In this document: piece after piece, positions 40,239 through 50,255 of the stretch
How the letters are laid out: each line of letters opens with the position of its first letter
Position numbering within the stretch: the stretch's first letter is position 1
Assembly (NCBI RefSeq): GCF_050632395.1
Contig: NZ_CP192600.1
Coordinates: forward strand, 868,001 to 932,000
Direction of reading: 5' to 3'
DNA from: JAUYQR01 sp050632395
GTDB taxonomy: Bacteria > Pseudomonadota > Alphaproteobacteria > Rhodobacterales > Rhodobacteraceae
DNA: 64,000 nucleotides
Position numbers and translations under genes: made by a program
The notes under the pieces: model-generated
Told to the model about the DNA's origin: nothing
Databases searched by the model: none
The model's input: the letters and a program-made list of their open reading frames with translations, nothing else

Positions 40239-41159
40239 TCAGAGTTTCAGCGCCGGGATGATCTGCTTCTTGCGGCTCATGATACCCGGCAGCACCACGG
40301 TGTCGCCGGTGACCTTTGCCCCGAACGAGGCTTCGGCCATCTGCTTGACCAGATCGTTCGGCACCAGAAGCGTGGCTTCTTCCTTCAGGATATCAACCAC
40401 GAACAGCAGAACTTGATCCGCGCCATCTTCTTTTGCCACAGCCTCCATCGAGGCCATCAGGCTGGCCTTGCGGTCCAAGACCACCTTGGGCGCGGTGGTT
40501 TCCAGCACCGAGACGCGCAGTTCCTTGCCTGCGACGTTGTATTCCTTCGAATCCATCCGCAGCAGTTCGGCGTCCGAGAACGCCGACACGTCCGACTTCG
40601 CCTCGAACATCTTGGCGGCCAGTTCAGGGATCGCCACGCCGATGTCGGCGGCCAGCTTTTCGGCCACCGCGCGGTCATGGTCGGTGGTGGTGGGCGAGCG
40701 GAATTGCAGCGTGTCCGACACGATGCACGAAAGCATCGCGCCTTTCACTTCGCGCGGCAGTTTCGCCACGTCGTCGCCCATGATGTCGTGCATCACAGTC
40801 GCGGTGCAGGCCAAGGGGCGCATCACCACGTTGATCGGGGTCTTGGTCTTGAGGCCGCCGACCAGCATGTGATGGTCGATGATCGCCATGATGTTGGCCT
40901 CGTTGATCGAGGGCGGCAGTTCGGCGGGGTTGTTGGTGTCGACGATCACCACGTTCTGGCCCGCCGTCACATCCGCGATGATCTGCGGCTTTTCAAAGCC
41001 CCAGTGCTTCAGCACAAAGGCCGCTTCGGTGTTCGGCTCGCCCAGAAGGGCGGGCTTGGCATCGCCGCCACGCAGGTTGGTCAGATACCAGGCCCAGACG
41101 ATGGCAGACATCGTGGCATCGGTGTCGGGGGATTTGTGGCCGAAAACAAGCGTGGACAT
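40239..41159 (-). CDS. ppaC: Manganese-dependent inorganic pyrophosphatase (family II)
   Basis: Hydrolyses pyrophosphate to phosphate with Mn. The 306-residue length and motifs fit the DHH/DHHA2 family II enzyme: FGHKSPDTDATMSA at the N terminus, NVVIVDTNNPAE, IMAIIDHHMLVGG (DHH), and the C-terminal SRKKQIIPAL with the RK pair that binds substrate. No CBS domains are inserted. It removes the pyrophosphate made by many of the neighbouring biosynthetic reactions. Confidence 0.94.
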   Translation of the reverse strand: MSTLVFGHKSPDTDATMSAIVWAWYLTNLRGGDAKPALLGEPNTEAAFVLKHWGFEKPQIIADVTAGQNVVIVDTNNPAELPPSINEANIMAIIDHHMLVGGLKTKTPINVVMRPLACTATVMHDIMGDDVAKLPREVKGAMLSCIVSDTLQFRSPTTTDHDRAVAEKLAADIGVAIPELAAKMFEAKSDVSAFSDAELLRMDSKEYNVAGKELRVSVLETTAPKVVLDRKASLMASMEAVAKEDGADQVLLFVVDILKEEATLLVPNDLVKQMAEASFGAKVTGDTVVLPGIMSRKKQIIPALKL

Positions 41160-41235
41160 GCTGGCAAACCTTCAAGCGTGGGATTTGCGGCGCGGTATAG
41201 GCGAGGCGGCGGGGATTGTCACGCCACCGTCACGC

Positions 41236-41988
41236 TCAACCGTAGAACGCGGGGGCCTTGCGCAATCCCGGCCATTGCGTCGGTTCATGCCCGTAGATCA
41301 GCATCGCGCCCGTTGCGTCCCGAAGCGCGAACAGCCGGTCGGCCGAGATTTGCGAGGCGAAGGGATCGGCAGAGTCGGCGAAGCGTTCGGCAGGCTCTGA
41401 AATCCGGTTCAGCGCGTCGATCGCAAGGATCACCGGGCCGGTGTCGGGCAGGGTGACGAGGGCCGACAGGTGCCCCGCCGTATGGCCGGGGGTCGGGATC
41501 AGGGTCAGCCCGTCACACAGCACAGTATCCGCGTCGATCAGGTGATAGGTCGTATCTGGCCACGCCATCGGGCGGGCGGTGCCAAAATAGCTCGGTGACG
41601 GGTCGGCGCGTTCGCGGACGGTCATAACCACCGGGCAGCCGAACAACGGCAAAGATCCGACGTGGTCGATATGGCCGTGGCTCACGACCAGAAGGTCGAT
41701 GTCTGCAGGCGTCAGGCCCAGAACGGCAAGCTGGCCCTCGGCGGTCTGACGCGGCGAATAGTCGATCAGGCGGCCAAAGCGGGCCAGCCCGTCGCGGTCG
41801 GCGATACCGGGGTCAGTCGCGTAGGCGGGCGGAAAGCCGGTGTCGATCAGCACCCGTGCGCCCCGGTCGGTTTCCACCAGATAGCCGGCGATACCGATGA
41901 TCCGCTCGCCGTTTCGCACGTTGAAAAGGCCGAAGTCGAGGACATACAACCGACTGGCGCGGTGGCCCTGAAGCAACGCAGGCGTCAC
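41236..41988 (-). CDS. MBL-fold hydrolase, N-acyl-homoserine lactonase-like
   Basis: A 250-residue metallo-beta-lactamase-fold protein with SHGHIDHVGSLPLF (HxHxDH), the later TPGHTAGHLSAL, LAIDALNR and the terminal IYGHEPTQWPG. The overall order resembles the AttM/AiiA lactonase branch, so AHL lactone hydrolysis is possible, though many members have other substrates. The start is GTG and it shares bases with the TGA of the upstream TraB/GumN gene (GTGA), implying coupled translation. No luxI or luxR gene is in the window. Confidence 0.78.
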   Translation of the reverse strand: MTPALLQGHRASRLYVLDFGLFNVRNGERIIGIAGYLVETDRGARVLIDTGFPPAYATDPGIADRDGLARFGRLIDYSPRQTAEGQLAVLGLTPADIDLLVVSHGHIDHVGSLPLFGCPVVMTVRERADPSPSYFGTARPMAWPDTTYHLIDADTVLCDGLTLIPTPGHTAGHLSALVTLPDTGPVILAIDALNRISEPAERFADSADPFASQISADRLFALRDATGAMLIYGHEPTQWPGLRKAPAFYG

Positions 41989-42974
41989 AGCGGCAGCGGT
42001 TCGATGCTGAAGCCTTCCGCCTCCAGCAAGGCCAGCACGCCGGCATCGCCCGGCAGGTGTAGTGCGCCAAAGGCCGCCAGAACCGGCCCGGCTGTCGCGG
42101 CCTGTTCAAGTACGGGAATCCATGCCCGGTTGCGGCCTGCCATCAGCACTTCTTCCATCTTGGCGAATTCGGCGTCGACTTCGGCGCGCGGGACAAGGGC
42201 CTGTTCGTAAGACACCTTGCGCATCAGTTCCCACACCAACCTGCTTTCCCCGGCAAAGTAGGCGTCCGCCAGCGTGATGAAGAAATCGGCCGAGCGTTCC
42301 TCCAGCAGCAGCGTCGCCTGGATCATCGCGATCTGTTCGGCTTCGGTCATCGCGCCGAAAATGTCGAACACGGTGTCGAACGGCTCCAGCGCCTTCACCG
42401 GCACGCCCTTGGCTTCGGCGGTGTCGATCACCATACCGTCAAGGCCCTTCGGGTCGGTCATCCCGGCCATCGCGCAGGGCGGTATGGCCAACAGCACATT
42501 GACATACCAGGGCCGTAGTTTCGCGGCCATGAAACCCGGAACACCGCGCTTTGACATCGCGTCCGACAGCATCGCCCAGGTTTCCGGCGACATCTGTTCC
42601 AGAAGGGTCGGGCCTTCGGTGATCGTCATCAGCGACGGGTTCCGCGCCATCATGTCCAGAAGGGCGGCTTCCTCTTCCGGTCCGGCCTCGACCAGAACGG
42701 TGGTCGCAGTTTCGATCAAGGGGGTGATCGCCTCTAGCGTCGGCTGATGGCGTGGATCGTCGAAATGGTAGGTGCCGATCAGGGTTATGACTTCGCCGCC
42801 CCGGGTCGCGCGCCAGAAATTGCCGGTGGGGTAGGGCGCATCGTTGGCGGCGGCCTGCAACGCGGCGCGTTCGCCCGCCGGCATCGTCGCCAGCAGGTTT
42901 TCGCCTGTGCATTCGGCCGAAAGTGGGGATGCGGCAAGAAACAGCGCGGCGATACAGGCAAGGATTCGCGTCAT
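41985..42974 (-). CDS. TraB/GumN family protein, exported
   Basis: A 329-residue protein with a clear signal peptide (ILACIAALFLAASPLSAEC, residues 4-22; the cysteine after SAE raises the possibility of a lipoprotein but the lipobox is weak). The mature part shows the TraB/GumN hallmarks: the LIGTYHFDDPRH block, later VLVEAGPEEE and AALGALHL-like AFGALHLPGDAGV near the C terminus, which form a putative metalloprotease site related to Tiki. The ATG at 42972-42974 was chosen for the signal peptide. Coupled to the MBL gene by a 4-base overlap. Confidence 0.82.
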   Translation of the reverse strand: MTRILACIAALFLAASPLSAECTGENLLATMPAGERAALQAAANDAPYPTGNFWRATRGGEVITLIGTYHFDDPRHQPTLEAITPLIETATTVLVEAGPEEEAALLDMMARNPSLMTITEGPTLLEQMSPETWAMLSDAMSKRGVPGFMAAKLRPWYVNVLLAIPPCAMAGMTDPKGLDGMVIDTAEAKGVPVKALEPFDTVFDIFGAMTEAEQIAMIQATLLLEERSADFFITLADAYFAGESRLVWELMRKVSYEQALVPRAEVDAEFAKMEEVLMAGRNRAWIPVLEQAATAGPVLAAFGALHLPGDAGVLALLEAEGFSIEPLPL

Positions 42975-43060
42975 GTGACCCCGGATGCGGTTGCCGGCCG
43001 ACGTTGCCACCGCCACCGGCAAAGGCAAGGCGAAAACACGGTTTCCCCAGGGTCACGGTG

Positions 43061-43089
43061 TTGACAGCGCGCGATGCTTCGCCTACCTG
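43061..43089 (+). promoter_or_regulatory. groESL promoter
   Basis: TTGACA (43061-43066) and TACCTG (43084-43089) are spaced by 17 bases and lie just upstream of the CIRCE operator. Confidence 0.65.
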
Positions 43090-43097
43090 ATGCGCCG

Positions 43098-43124
43098 TTA
43101 GCACTCGCGTCCTGTGAGTGCTAA
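43098..43124. promoter_or_regulatory. CIRCE operator (HrcA binding site)
   Basis: TTAGCACTC at 43098-43106 and GAGTGCTAA at 43116-43124 are separated by nine bases: both arms match the CIRCE consensus perfectly. HrcA repression of groESL under non-stress conditions is expected. Confidence 0.95.
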
Positions 43125-43161
43125 GAGATCACAACCTGGAAACTCAAGGGAGTACACCCAG

Positions 43162-43449
43162 ATGGCTTTCAAACCGCTGCATGACCGCGTGCTTGTCCGT
43201 CGCATCGAAGGCGAAGACAAGACCAAGGGCGGCCTGATCATTCCGGATTCCGCTAAAGAAAAACCCGCAGAAGGCGAGATCATCTCGGTCGGCGAAGGCG
43301 CACGCAAGGACTCGGGCGAGCTGATCGCACCGTCCGTGAAGGCCGGCGACCGCATCCTGTTTGGCAAATGGTCCGGCACCGAAGTCAAACTCGACGGTGA
43401 AGACCTGCTGATCATGAAGGAAAGCGACATTCTCGGCATCATCGCCTGA
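43162..43449 (+). CDS. groES: Co-chaperonin GroES
   Basis: Heptameric lid of the GroEL chaperonin. The 95-residue product begins with FKPLHDRVLVRRIEGEDKT and contains the mobile loop (KTKGGLIIPDSAKEKP) and GDRILFGKWSGTEVKLDGED. GGGAG lies upstream of the ATG at 43162. The gene is controlled by a TTGACA promoter and a perfect CIRCE element and is followed by groEL after 42 bases. Confidence 0.98.
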   Translation: MAFKPLHDRVLVRRIEGEDKTKGGLIIPDSAKEKPAEGEIISVGEGARKDSGELIAPSVKAGDRILFGKWSGTEVKLDGEDLLIMKESDILGIIA

Positions 43450-43491
43450 GATCGTCCCGTTTCTTGCTAACCCATTCAAGGAGCTTATCAA

Positions 43492-45138
<1,647 letters not shown>

Positions 45139-45164
45139 TCAGACCCTCTCAGGGACTGAACGGG

Positions 45165-45192
45165 AAAGGGCGCACTTCGGTGCGCCCTTTTT
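45165..45192 (+). terminator. groESL intrinsic terminator
   Basis: AAAGGGCGCAC-TTCG-GTGCGCCCTTT is a perfect 11-bp stem with a TTCG tetraloop and a T-run to 45192, 27 bases after the groEL stop. Confidence 0.9.
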
Positions 45193-45342
45193 CTTTGCGC
45201 TGGCGGCAGGCCGGGACTAGCCTGCCCGGCAATGGTTCGCCGGGGAGGGCGCAGATGCCGACGACGCAGGCACCGAACAGCGCCGGTGTCATCTGCCCGA
45301 TGGCGGCGGTGCCGCGTTGACCCGCGCCGCGCCGTCCACCCC

Positions 45343-46182
45343 ATGACCCGGCTTGGCCTTCTGACGGCGCTGACGATGCTGGCCTTCGCCGGCAATTCCA
45401 TCCTGAACCGGATGGCCGTGGGCGGTGGGCTGATCGACCCGATGGGCTTTGCGGCGATCCGGGTGGTTGCCGGGGCGGTGATGCTTCTGGCGCTGTTCTC
45501 GCTTTCCCGCCGCAAGTGGCCGGGCTGGAAGGGGCGGCTTGCAGGAGTTGCGGGCCTGTCGGTCTACCTGATCGGATTTTCGCTGGCCTATCTGGCGCTG
45601 GGCGCAGGCACCGGGGCGCTGATCCTGTTTGGCGCGGTGCAGTTGACGATGTTTGCCGGCGCGCTTGTGGCGGGCGAGGCCGTGCCGCCACGGCGCTGGG
45701 CCGGGGCGGGCGTCGCTTTCGCAGGTCTTGTGCTGCTGCTGGCCCCCGCGGCACAGGCGCCAAGCCCTGCACACGCCCTGATGATGCTGGCCGCCGGAAT
45801 CGGCTGGGGCATCTATTCGCTGGCAGGGCGAGTGGCGCCGGATGCGCTGGCAGCGACGACCGCGAATTTCGTGCTGTCGGTGCCGCTGATCCTTGGTCTG
45901 GCGCTGGCGCTGCCAGGCGAGTGGAGTCCCGCCGGGATCGGCCTTGCCGTGCTGTCGGGCGCGGTGACCTCGGGTCTTGGCTACGCGCTTTGGTATGCGG
46001 TCCTGCCGTCGCTTGGCGCGGCGCGGGCCGGGCTTGCGCAACTGACCGTGCCGCTGATCGCCGCCTTGGGCGGGCTTGCCATGCTGGGCGAAGGGATCGG
46101 CCTGCGCTTTGCCCTTGCCGCCGCGCTGGTATTGGGCGGCGTGATCCTTGGCACCCGTCAGAGCGGCTTGACCAGACGCTGA
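45343..46182 (+). CDS. EamA/DMT family transporter
   Basis: A 279-residue membrane protein with about ten spans in two EamA repeats: LLTALTMLAFAGNSILNRMA at the N terminus with GFAAIRVVAGAVMLLAL, and in the second half AGIGWGIYSLAGR and LAQLTVPLIAALGGLAMLGE. This is the RhaT/YdcZ-like drug/metabolite exporter group; substrate unknown. ATG 45343 gives the expected N terminus. Its 3' end overlaps the convergent GNAT gene by 25 bases. Confidence 0.85.
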   Translation: MTRLGLLTALTMLAFAGNSILNRMAVGGGLIDPMGFAAIRVVAGAVMLLALFSLSRRKWPGWKGRLAGVAGLSVYLIGFSLAYLALGAGTGALILFGAVQLTMFAGALVAGEAVPPRRWAGAGVAFAGLVLLLAPAAQAPSPAHALMMLAAGIGWGIYSLAGRVAPDALAATTANFVLSVPLILGLALALPGEWSPAGIGLAVLSGAVTSGLGYALWYAVLPSLGAARAGLAQLTVPLIAALGGLAMLGEGIGLRFALAAALVLGGVILGTRQSGLTRR

Positions 46183-46643
46183 ACCGCTTGCGTCTTGCGA
46201 CCAAGCGTCGCTTGCCCGGCAAAGCCGGTGTCACTGAATCCCTCCCGCTCCCAGAAGGCGCGGCCTGAGGGGTTTGCGTGCAGGACGGCAAGGAACATCT
46301 GCCGCGCGCCCCGCGCCCGTGCCACATCTTCAAGGTGGCGCAGCATCTGCGCGCCTGCGCCTTGGCCGCGCGCCGTGCCGCGCACCATCATCAGGCCAAG
46401 GTAGCTGTCCCCCGGCTGCGGGTAGCCGAACGACATCTCGGCCAGCGCCAGCAGCACCGCCCCATCGAAAAGCCCGGCGTGGTAGCTGTTTTCGGCCGAA
46501 AGTCCGGGCGGCGCATCGGTGAAGAACTCTTCCACCAGTCCGATGCTCGGCTCCTCGTCCCGCTCCATCCGGATGTAATCGGCCGACGCCTGCAGCAGCG
46601 CAAAGACCGCCGCATCGTCGGCCCGGGTCAGCGGGCGGATCAT
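46158..46643 (-). CDS. GNAT family N-acetyltransferase
   Basis: A 161-residue GNAT protein: IRPLTRADDAAVFALLQAS at the start, SYLGLMMVRGTARGQGAGAQML as acetyl-CoA-binding loop (RGQGAG), and the C-terminal HANPSGRAFWEREGFSDTG that is usual for the family. Substrate unknown. It is the last gene of a leftward trio in which each stop overlaps the next start by four bases (NUDIX, Gre, GNAT). Confidence 0.85.
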   Translation of the reverse strand: MIRPLTRADDAAVFALLQASADYIRMERDEEPSIGLVEEFFTDAPPGLSAENSYHAGLFDGAVLLALAEMSFGYPQPGDSYLGLMMVRGTARGQGAGAQMLRHLEDVARARGARQMFLAVLHANPSGRAFWEREGFSDTGFAGQATLGRKTQAVQRLVKPL

Positions 46644-47128
46644 GGAAGACCTATCGTCACGACCGTCAGCCGCACGCTTCCGGTCGGTTTGCGCCAGACC
46701 ACCTCGTCGCCAACCTCGGCCCCGATCAGCGCGCGGGCCAGCGGCGATTGCGGCGCGATGCGGCCCACGGTGGCATCCGCCTCATCCTCGCCGGTGATCT
46801 CGTAAGTGGCTATGGCGCCGGCCTCGTCCTCCACTGTCACCACATGGCCGAACGCCACAGCGCGGGTGTCAGAGGCTGGGTCGATCACGATGGCCGACCG
46901 AAGCCGCGCCTCCAGATAGCGGATGTCGCGTTCGGCGGCGGCCTCGGGCTGCTTGTCCAGCCGTTCGGCGCGGGCGCGCAAAGCCTGCAGATCGGCCTGC
47001 CGTGCCAGAAGCCGGTCCTTCAGCGCCGCAAGCCCGCGCGGGGTGACATAGTTCGGATGCGGGCTGATCGGCAGGTCGGGCAGGGGGTCAAGCTCGCCCG
47101 TGCTTTCCTTGACAAAGGCGCGGCTCAT
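46640..47128 (-). CDS. GreA/GreB family transcription elongation factor
   Basis: A 162-residue protein with the Gre layout: N-terminal coiled coil (ALKDRLLARQADLQALRARA, then DIRYLEARLRSAIVID) and a C-terminal FKBP-like domain (GHVVTVEDEAGAIATYEITG, then SPLARALIGAEVGDEVVWR). Gre factors rescue backtracked RNA polymerase through acidic residues at the coiled-coil tip. The MSRAFVKE start is that of GreB-like proteins. It overlaps both flanking genes by four bases. Confidence 0.85.
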   Translation of the reverse strand: MSRAFVKESTGELDPLPDLPISPHPNYVTPRGLAALKDRLLARQADLQALRARAERLDKQPEAAAERDIRYLEARLRSAIVIDPASDTRAVAFGHVVTVEDEAGAIATYEITGEDEADATVGRIAPQSPLARALIGAEVGDEVVWRKPTGSVRLTVVTIGLP

Positions 47129-47577
47129 CGAACGATCACCTCCAAGGGGTCGTAACGCAGGGTGCTGCCCCAGGCCGCGTCGATCAGGCTGTCGGGCTTG
47201 AATCGCACCTGTCCAAGGTCCAGCGCGCTGCGGCTGAAAAACCGCCGCTCGGTGACTATGCCTTCGGGGTCGGTCCAGCCGGGCGCAAGCGTGCCGCCCG
47301 TGATCTGGCAGCGAAAGAAGATCTCGATCTGGTGAAACCCGCTGGCCGGATCGTGAAATTCGTTGACCAGCACCGGCTCGCCAACTGTGACCGTCAGCCC
47401 GGTTTCCTCATGCACTTCGCGGGCGAGGTTGTAGGGCAGCGATTGTCCCGCCTCGACCCCGCCGCCCGGCGCGCACCACAGGTCAGAGGTGCCGCCGGGA
47501 TAGGCATTGACCAGCAAAAGCCGATCCTCCTCAAGGATCAGCGCGCGGGCGGCGATGCGGGGCGGGCGTCGGGTCAT
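47125..47577 (-). CDS. NUDIX hydrolase
   Basis: A 150-residue hydrolase with a complete Nudix box, G-x5-E-x7-REVHEETGL (within GGGVEAGQSLPYNLA and REVHEETGL), which binds Mg and the diphosphate of nucleoside-diphosphate-X substrates. The N terminus AARALILEEDRLLLVNA is typical. Specific substrate unknown. ATG at 47575-47577. First gene of an overlapping trio with a Gre factor and a GNAT protein. Confidence 0.88.
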   Translation of the reverse strand: MTRRPPRIAARALILEEDRLLLVNAYPGGTSDLWCAPGGGVEAGQSLPYNLAREVHEETGLTVTVGEPVLVNEFHDPASGFHQIEIFFRCQITGGTLAPGWTDPEGIVTERRFFSRSALDLGQVRFKPDSLIDAAWGSTLRYDPLEVIVR

Positions 47578-47666
47578 GCGCCAAAGGGTGTGACGTGACG
47601 TCGGATTTGTCCAGCGCAAGGAACTCCGGCCTTGCCGGGGGCGGCAGCAGGGCAGACAATGGCGGC

Positions 47667-48434
47667 ATGACACCGCTTAGCGCCCTGACCCGCCGCCTGA
47701 CCGCCGGTGCCGAAGGCATCGGCCGGGATGCGGCCACGCCTGACAAGGGGGAAACGGTCGTGCTGTTGCACGGCCTTGCGCGCAGCCAGGCCTCGCTGGC
47801 GCCGCTGGCACGGGCGATGATGGCGGCGGGATACCGGGTGGTGAACTGGTCGTACCCTTCGACCAAGGCCTCGCCCGAAGACCTTGTGCGCGAGGTGGGC
47901 GCGGCGGTGGCAAAGGCCGGGCCGGGACGGGTGCATTTCGTGACGCATTCGATGGGCGGCATCCTGTTGCGGGCCTGGCTTGCGCAGAACCGCCCGGCGC
48001 GCATGGGGCGCGTGGTGATGCTGGCGCCGCCGAACCACGGTTCGGAACTGGTGGACGCGCTGGGCGACAACCCGGTGTTTCAATTGGTCAACGGCGAGGC
48101 GGGGGCCAGCCTTGGCACCGGCCCGCAGTCATGGCCGAAGTCGCTGCCGACCGCCGATTATGCCTTGGGCATCATCGCGGGAACGCGGTCACTGAACCCG
48201 GTCTATTCCGCGCTGCTGCCGGGGCCGAGCGACGGCAAGGTGACGGTCGAAAGCACCCGACTTGAGGGCATGACCGACCACATCGCGCTTCCGGTGACCC
48301 ACACCTTCATGATGCGCAACCCGGTGGTGATCCGCCAGACGCTGCGGTTTCTGGCCGACGGGCGGTTCGACCCCGGCCTGACCTTCCTGTTGGCGGTGAA
48401 AGAGACGCTGTCAGGTGCAGCCCTCACGCCATGA
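47667..48434 (+). CDS. Lipase-like alpha/beta hydrolase
   Basis: A 255-residue hydrolase resembling bacterial lipases of the EstA/PGAP1-like group: VVLLHGLARSQASLAPLA (oxyanion loop), WSYPSTKASPEDLV, the nucleophile elbow FVTHSMGGILLRAWL and MLAPPNHGSELVDAL. No signal peptide is seen from ATG 47667, so it is probably cytoplasmic or membrane associated. The last residues overlap the convergent YqaA gene by 11 bases. Confidence 0.85.
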   Translation: MTPLSALTRRLTAGAEGIGRDAATPDKGETVVLLHGLARSQASLAPLARAMMAAGYRVVNWSYPSTKASPEDLVREVGAAVAKAGPGRVHFVTHSMGGILLRAWLAQNRPARMGRVVMLAPPNHGSELVDALGDNPVFQLVNGEAGASLGTGPQSWPKSLPTADYALGIIAGTRSLNPVYSALLPGPSDGKVTVESTRLEGMTDHIALPVTHTFMMRNPVVIRQTLRFLADGRFDPGLTFLLAVKETLSGAALTP

Positions 48435-48849
48435 CGGCGGCACCCGCACAGGCCACGACGCAAAAGCGCGCGGTCTTGGCGATCGTGACAAGGATCAGGA
48501 ACTGCCAGACCGGCACCCGCAGCACCCCCGCCATCCCTACCGCAAGGTCCCCACCGGGTGCCCAACTCAGCAGCAACACCCACACGCCCCAGCGCCGGAA
48601 CCAGCCGCTTGCCCGGTCCATCTGCGCCGGCGTCAGCGGAAACCAGCGGTGATCCTGAAACCCGGCCAGCGCGCGGCCAAGCGCGTAGGTGACGCACGAC
48701 CCCAGCACGTTGCCGACCGAGGCGACGACGACCAGCCCCACCGCGCCCCAGCCCGAGGCGAGCAGCGCCAGAAACACCACTTCCGACTGAAACGGAACCG
48801 GCGTGGCGGCAAGGAAGGCCGCGGCGAACAGCCCGGCAAGGGCGATCAT
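48424..48849 (-). CDS. YqaA family membrane protein (DedA-like)
   Basis: A 141-residue membrane protein with the YqaA/SNARE-associated (VTT) pattern: FLAATPVPFQSEVVFLALLASG, SVGNVLGSCVTYALGR and WAPGGDLAVGMAGVLRVP. DedA-fold proteins are proposed lipid carriers or flippases; the exact role of YqaA is unknown. The ATG at 48847-48849 gives the usual short N terminus; an upstream TTG is less likely. Confidence 0.82.
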   Translation of the reverse strand: MIALAGLFAAAFLAATPVPFQSEVVFLALLASGWGAVGLVVVASVGNVLGSCVTYALGRALAGFQDHRWFPLTPAQMDRASGWFRRWGVWVLLLSWAPGGDLAVGMAGVLRVPVWQFLILVTIAKTARFCVVACAGAAVMA

Positions 48850-48928
48850 CCCGGCGTCGTCCCAAGCGTAGGGCAAATGAACCGACCGGCACGCGCCGTC
48901 GCCACCCGGCGCGCGTCGGTGCGGTGCA

Positions 48929-49504
48929 TCACTTGACCTCGACGGCCTCGGCTTCGGTTGCAGCGGGCCGCGGTTCGCGTGGTGGGCGACCGATCACATC
49001 GCGCAATTCGTCCAGCTCGATGAAATTGTCGGCCTGGCGGCGCAGTTCGTCGGCGATCATCGGCGGCTGGCTGCGGATCGTCGACACGACCGATACCCGA
49101 ACCCCCTGCCGTTGCAGGCTTTCTACCAGCGGGCGGAAATCGCCATCGCCGGAAAACAGCACGATATGGTCAACACGGTTTGCCAGTTCCATCGCATCGA
49201 CGCACAGCTCGATGTCCATGTTGCCCTTCACCTTCCGCCGTCCTTGGCTGTCGGTGTATTCCTTGGCCGGCTTGGTGCGCATCGTGAAGCCGTTGTAATG
49301 CAGCCAGTCGACCAGCGGGCGGATCGGCGAATAATCGTCGTTTTCCAGCAGCGCGGTATAGTAGAATGCACGCAACATCTTGCCGCGACGGATGAACTCC
49401 ATGCGCAGAAGTTTGTAGTCGATGTCAAATCCCAGCGCCTTTGCGGCTGCGTAGAGATTTGAACCATCGATGAACAGCGCAAGCCGTTCGTCCTTGTAAA
49501 ACAT
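48929..49504 (-). CDS. NYN domain (LabA/DUF88) protein
   Basis: A 191-residue PIN-like nuclease-fold protein: RLALFIDGSNLYAAAKALG contains the first acidic motif, then KGNMDIELCVDAME and HIVLFSGDGDFRPLV with the later aspartates. The intact Asp set suggests Mg-dependent RNase activity, as inferred for NYN proteins, but no substrate is known. The ATG at 49502-49504 has GAGGGG upstream. Divergent from folK across an AT-rich spacer. Confidence 0.88.
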   Translation of the reverse strand: MFYKDERLALFIDGSNLYAAAKALGFDIDYKLLRMEFIRRGKMLRAFYYTALLENDDYSPIRPLVDWLHYNGFTMRTKPAKEYTDSQGRRKVKGNMDIELCVDAMELANRVDHIVLFSGDGDFRPLVESLQRQGVRVSVVSTIRSQPPMIADELRRQADNFIELDELRDVIGRPPREPRPAATEAEAVEVK

Positions 49505-49652
49505 TCAGTGTCCCCTCAAAACCCGTCGTACCAATCGAACTTTTTTTGATCTGCTCTTTATATAGCGAAATCCGCTGGACAACGAAGTGGGAATATCTGT
49601 CTGAAACTCCCCATTGCAAGTCAAGCGTACTATAAAGTGGATGAAAAGTGAT

Positions 49653-50237
49653 ATGAAAACACACGCTCTGGTTGCATTTGGCGCAAACCTGCCATTCGAT
49701 GGGCAAATGCCCGCCGAAAGTCTGAAGCAAGCTGTAACCGAACTTGCGGCAAATGGGGTCGAAGTGGTCGCGATGAGCCGGCTTTTCGCCACGCCGTGTT
49801 TTCCGCCCGGTGCCGGGCCGGATTATGTGAACGCCGCCGCCGTGGTCGCCTTTCCGACCGAGGAAGGGGCCGATCCGGCATCCCTGCTGGCCTCGGTTCT
49901 GGCGCGGTTCCACGCGGTCGAGGCGCGGTTCGGTCGCAAGCGGGTGCAGCGGTGGGGGATGCGGACCCTGGACATCGACCTGTTGGCGGTTGGTGATTCG
50001 GTCTTGCCCGACGCCCAGACCCAGGACCGCTGGCGGCTGCTGCCACCCGACCAGCAGATCGGCACCACGCCCGACCAGTTGATCCTGCCGCACCCGCGGA
50101 TGCAGGACCGGGCGTTCGTTCTGGTTCCCTTGGCGGATGTCGCGCCCGACTGGGTGCATCCGCGCACCGGCCAGACGGTAGCAGCGATGCTGGCCGCCCT
50201 GCCACGGTCGGACGTGGACGCCGTAAAGCCGCTGTGA
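49653..50237 (+). CDS. folK: 6-hydroxymethyl-dihydropterin pyrophosphokinase
   Basis: Transfers pyrophosphate from ATP to the pterin in folate synthesis. The protein from ATG 49653 is 194 residues and shows HALVAFGANLPFDGQMP, SRLFATPCFPPGAGPDYVNAA, and the strong signature RWGMRTLDIDLLAVGD and LILPHPRMQDRAFVLVPLAD. An in-frame ATG at 49641 adds four residues; both have weak ribosome-binding sites. TATAAA at 49631 lies at a distance that would put the transcript start near 49641, so leaderless translation is conceivable. The stop overlaps a double-GANTC palindrome. Confidence 0.92.
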   Translation: MKTHALVAFGANLPFDGQMPAESLKQAVTELAANGVEVVAMSRLFATPCFPPGAGPDYVNAAAVVAFPTEEGADPASLLASVLARFHAVEARFGRKRVQRWGMRTLDIDLLAVGDSVLPDAQTQDRWRLLPPDQQIGTTPDQLILPHPRMQDRAFVLVPLADVAPDWVHPRTGQTVAAMLAALPRSDVDAVKPL

Positions 50238-50250
50238 ATCGGCCCGATTC
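50236..50250. promoter_or_regulatory. GAATCGG-C-CCGATTC palindrome upstream of rpoZ
   Basis: A perfect 7-bp inverted repeat around one base, containing two GANTC sites, the recognition site of the cell-cycle methyltransferase CcrM. It lies five bases before the rpoZ -35 hexamer and overlaps the folK stop codon. Confidence 0.45.
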
Positions 50251-50255
50251 AACGC

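Noticed and set aside
41236..41988. Quorum-sensing locus
   Set aside because: A lactonase-like MBL protein is present, but no luxI or luxR homologue is in the window.
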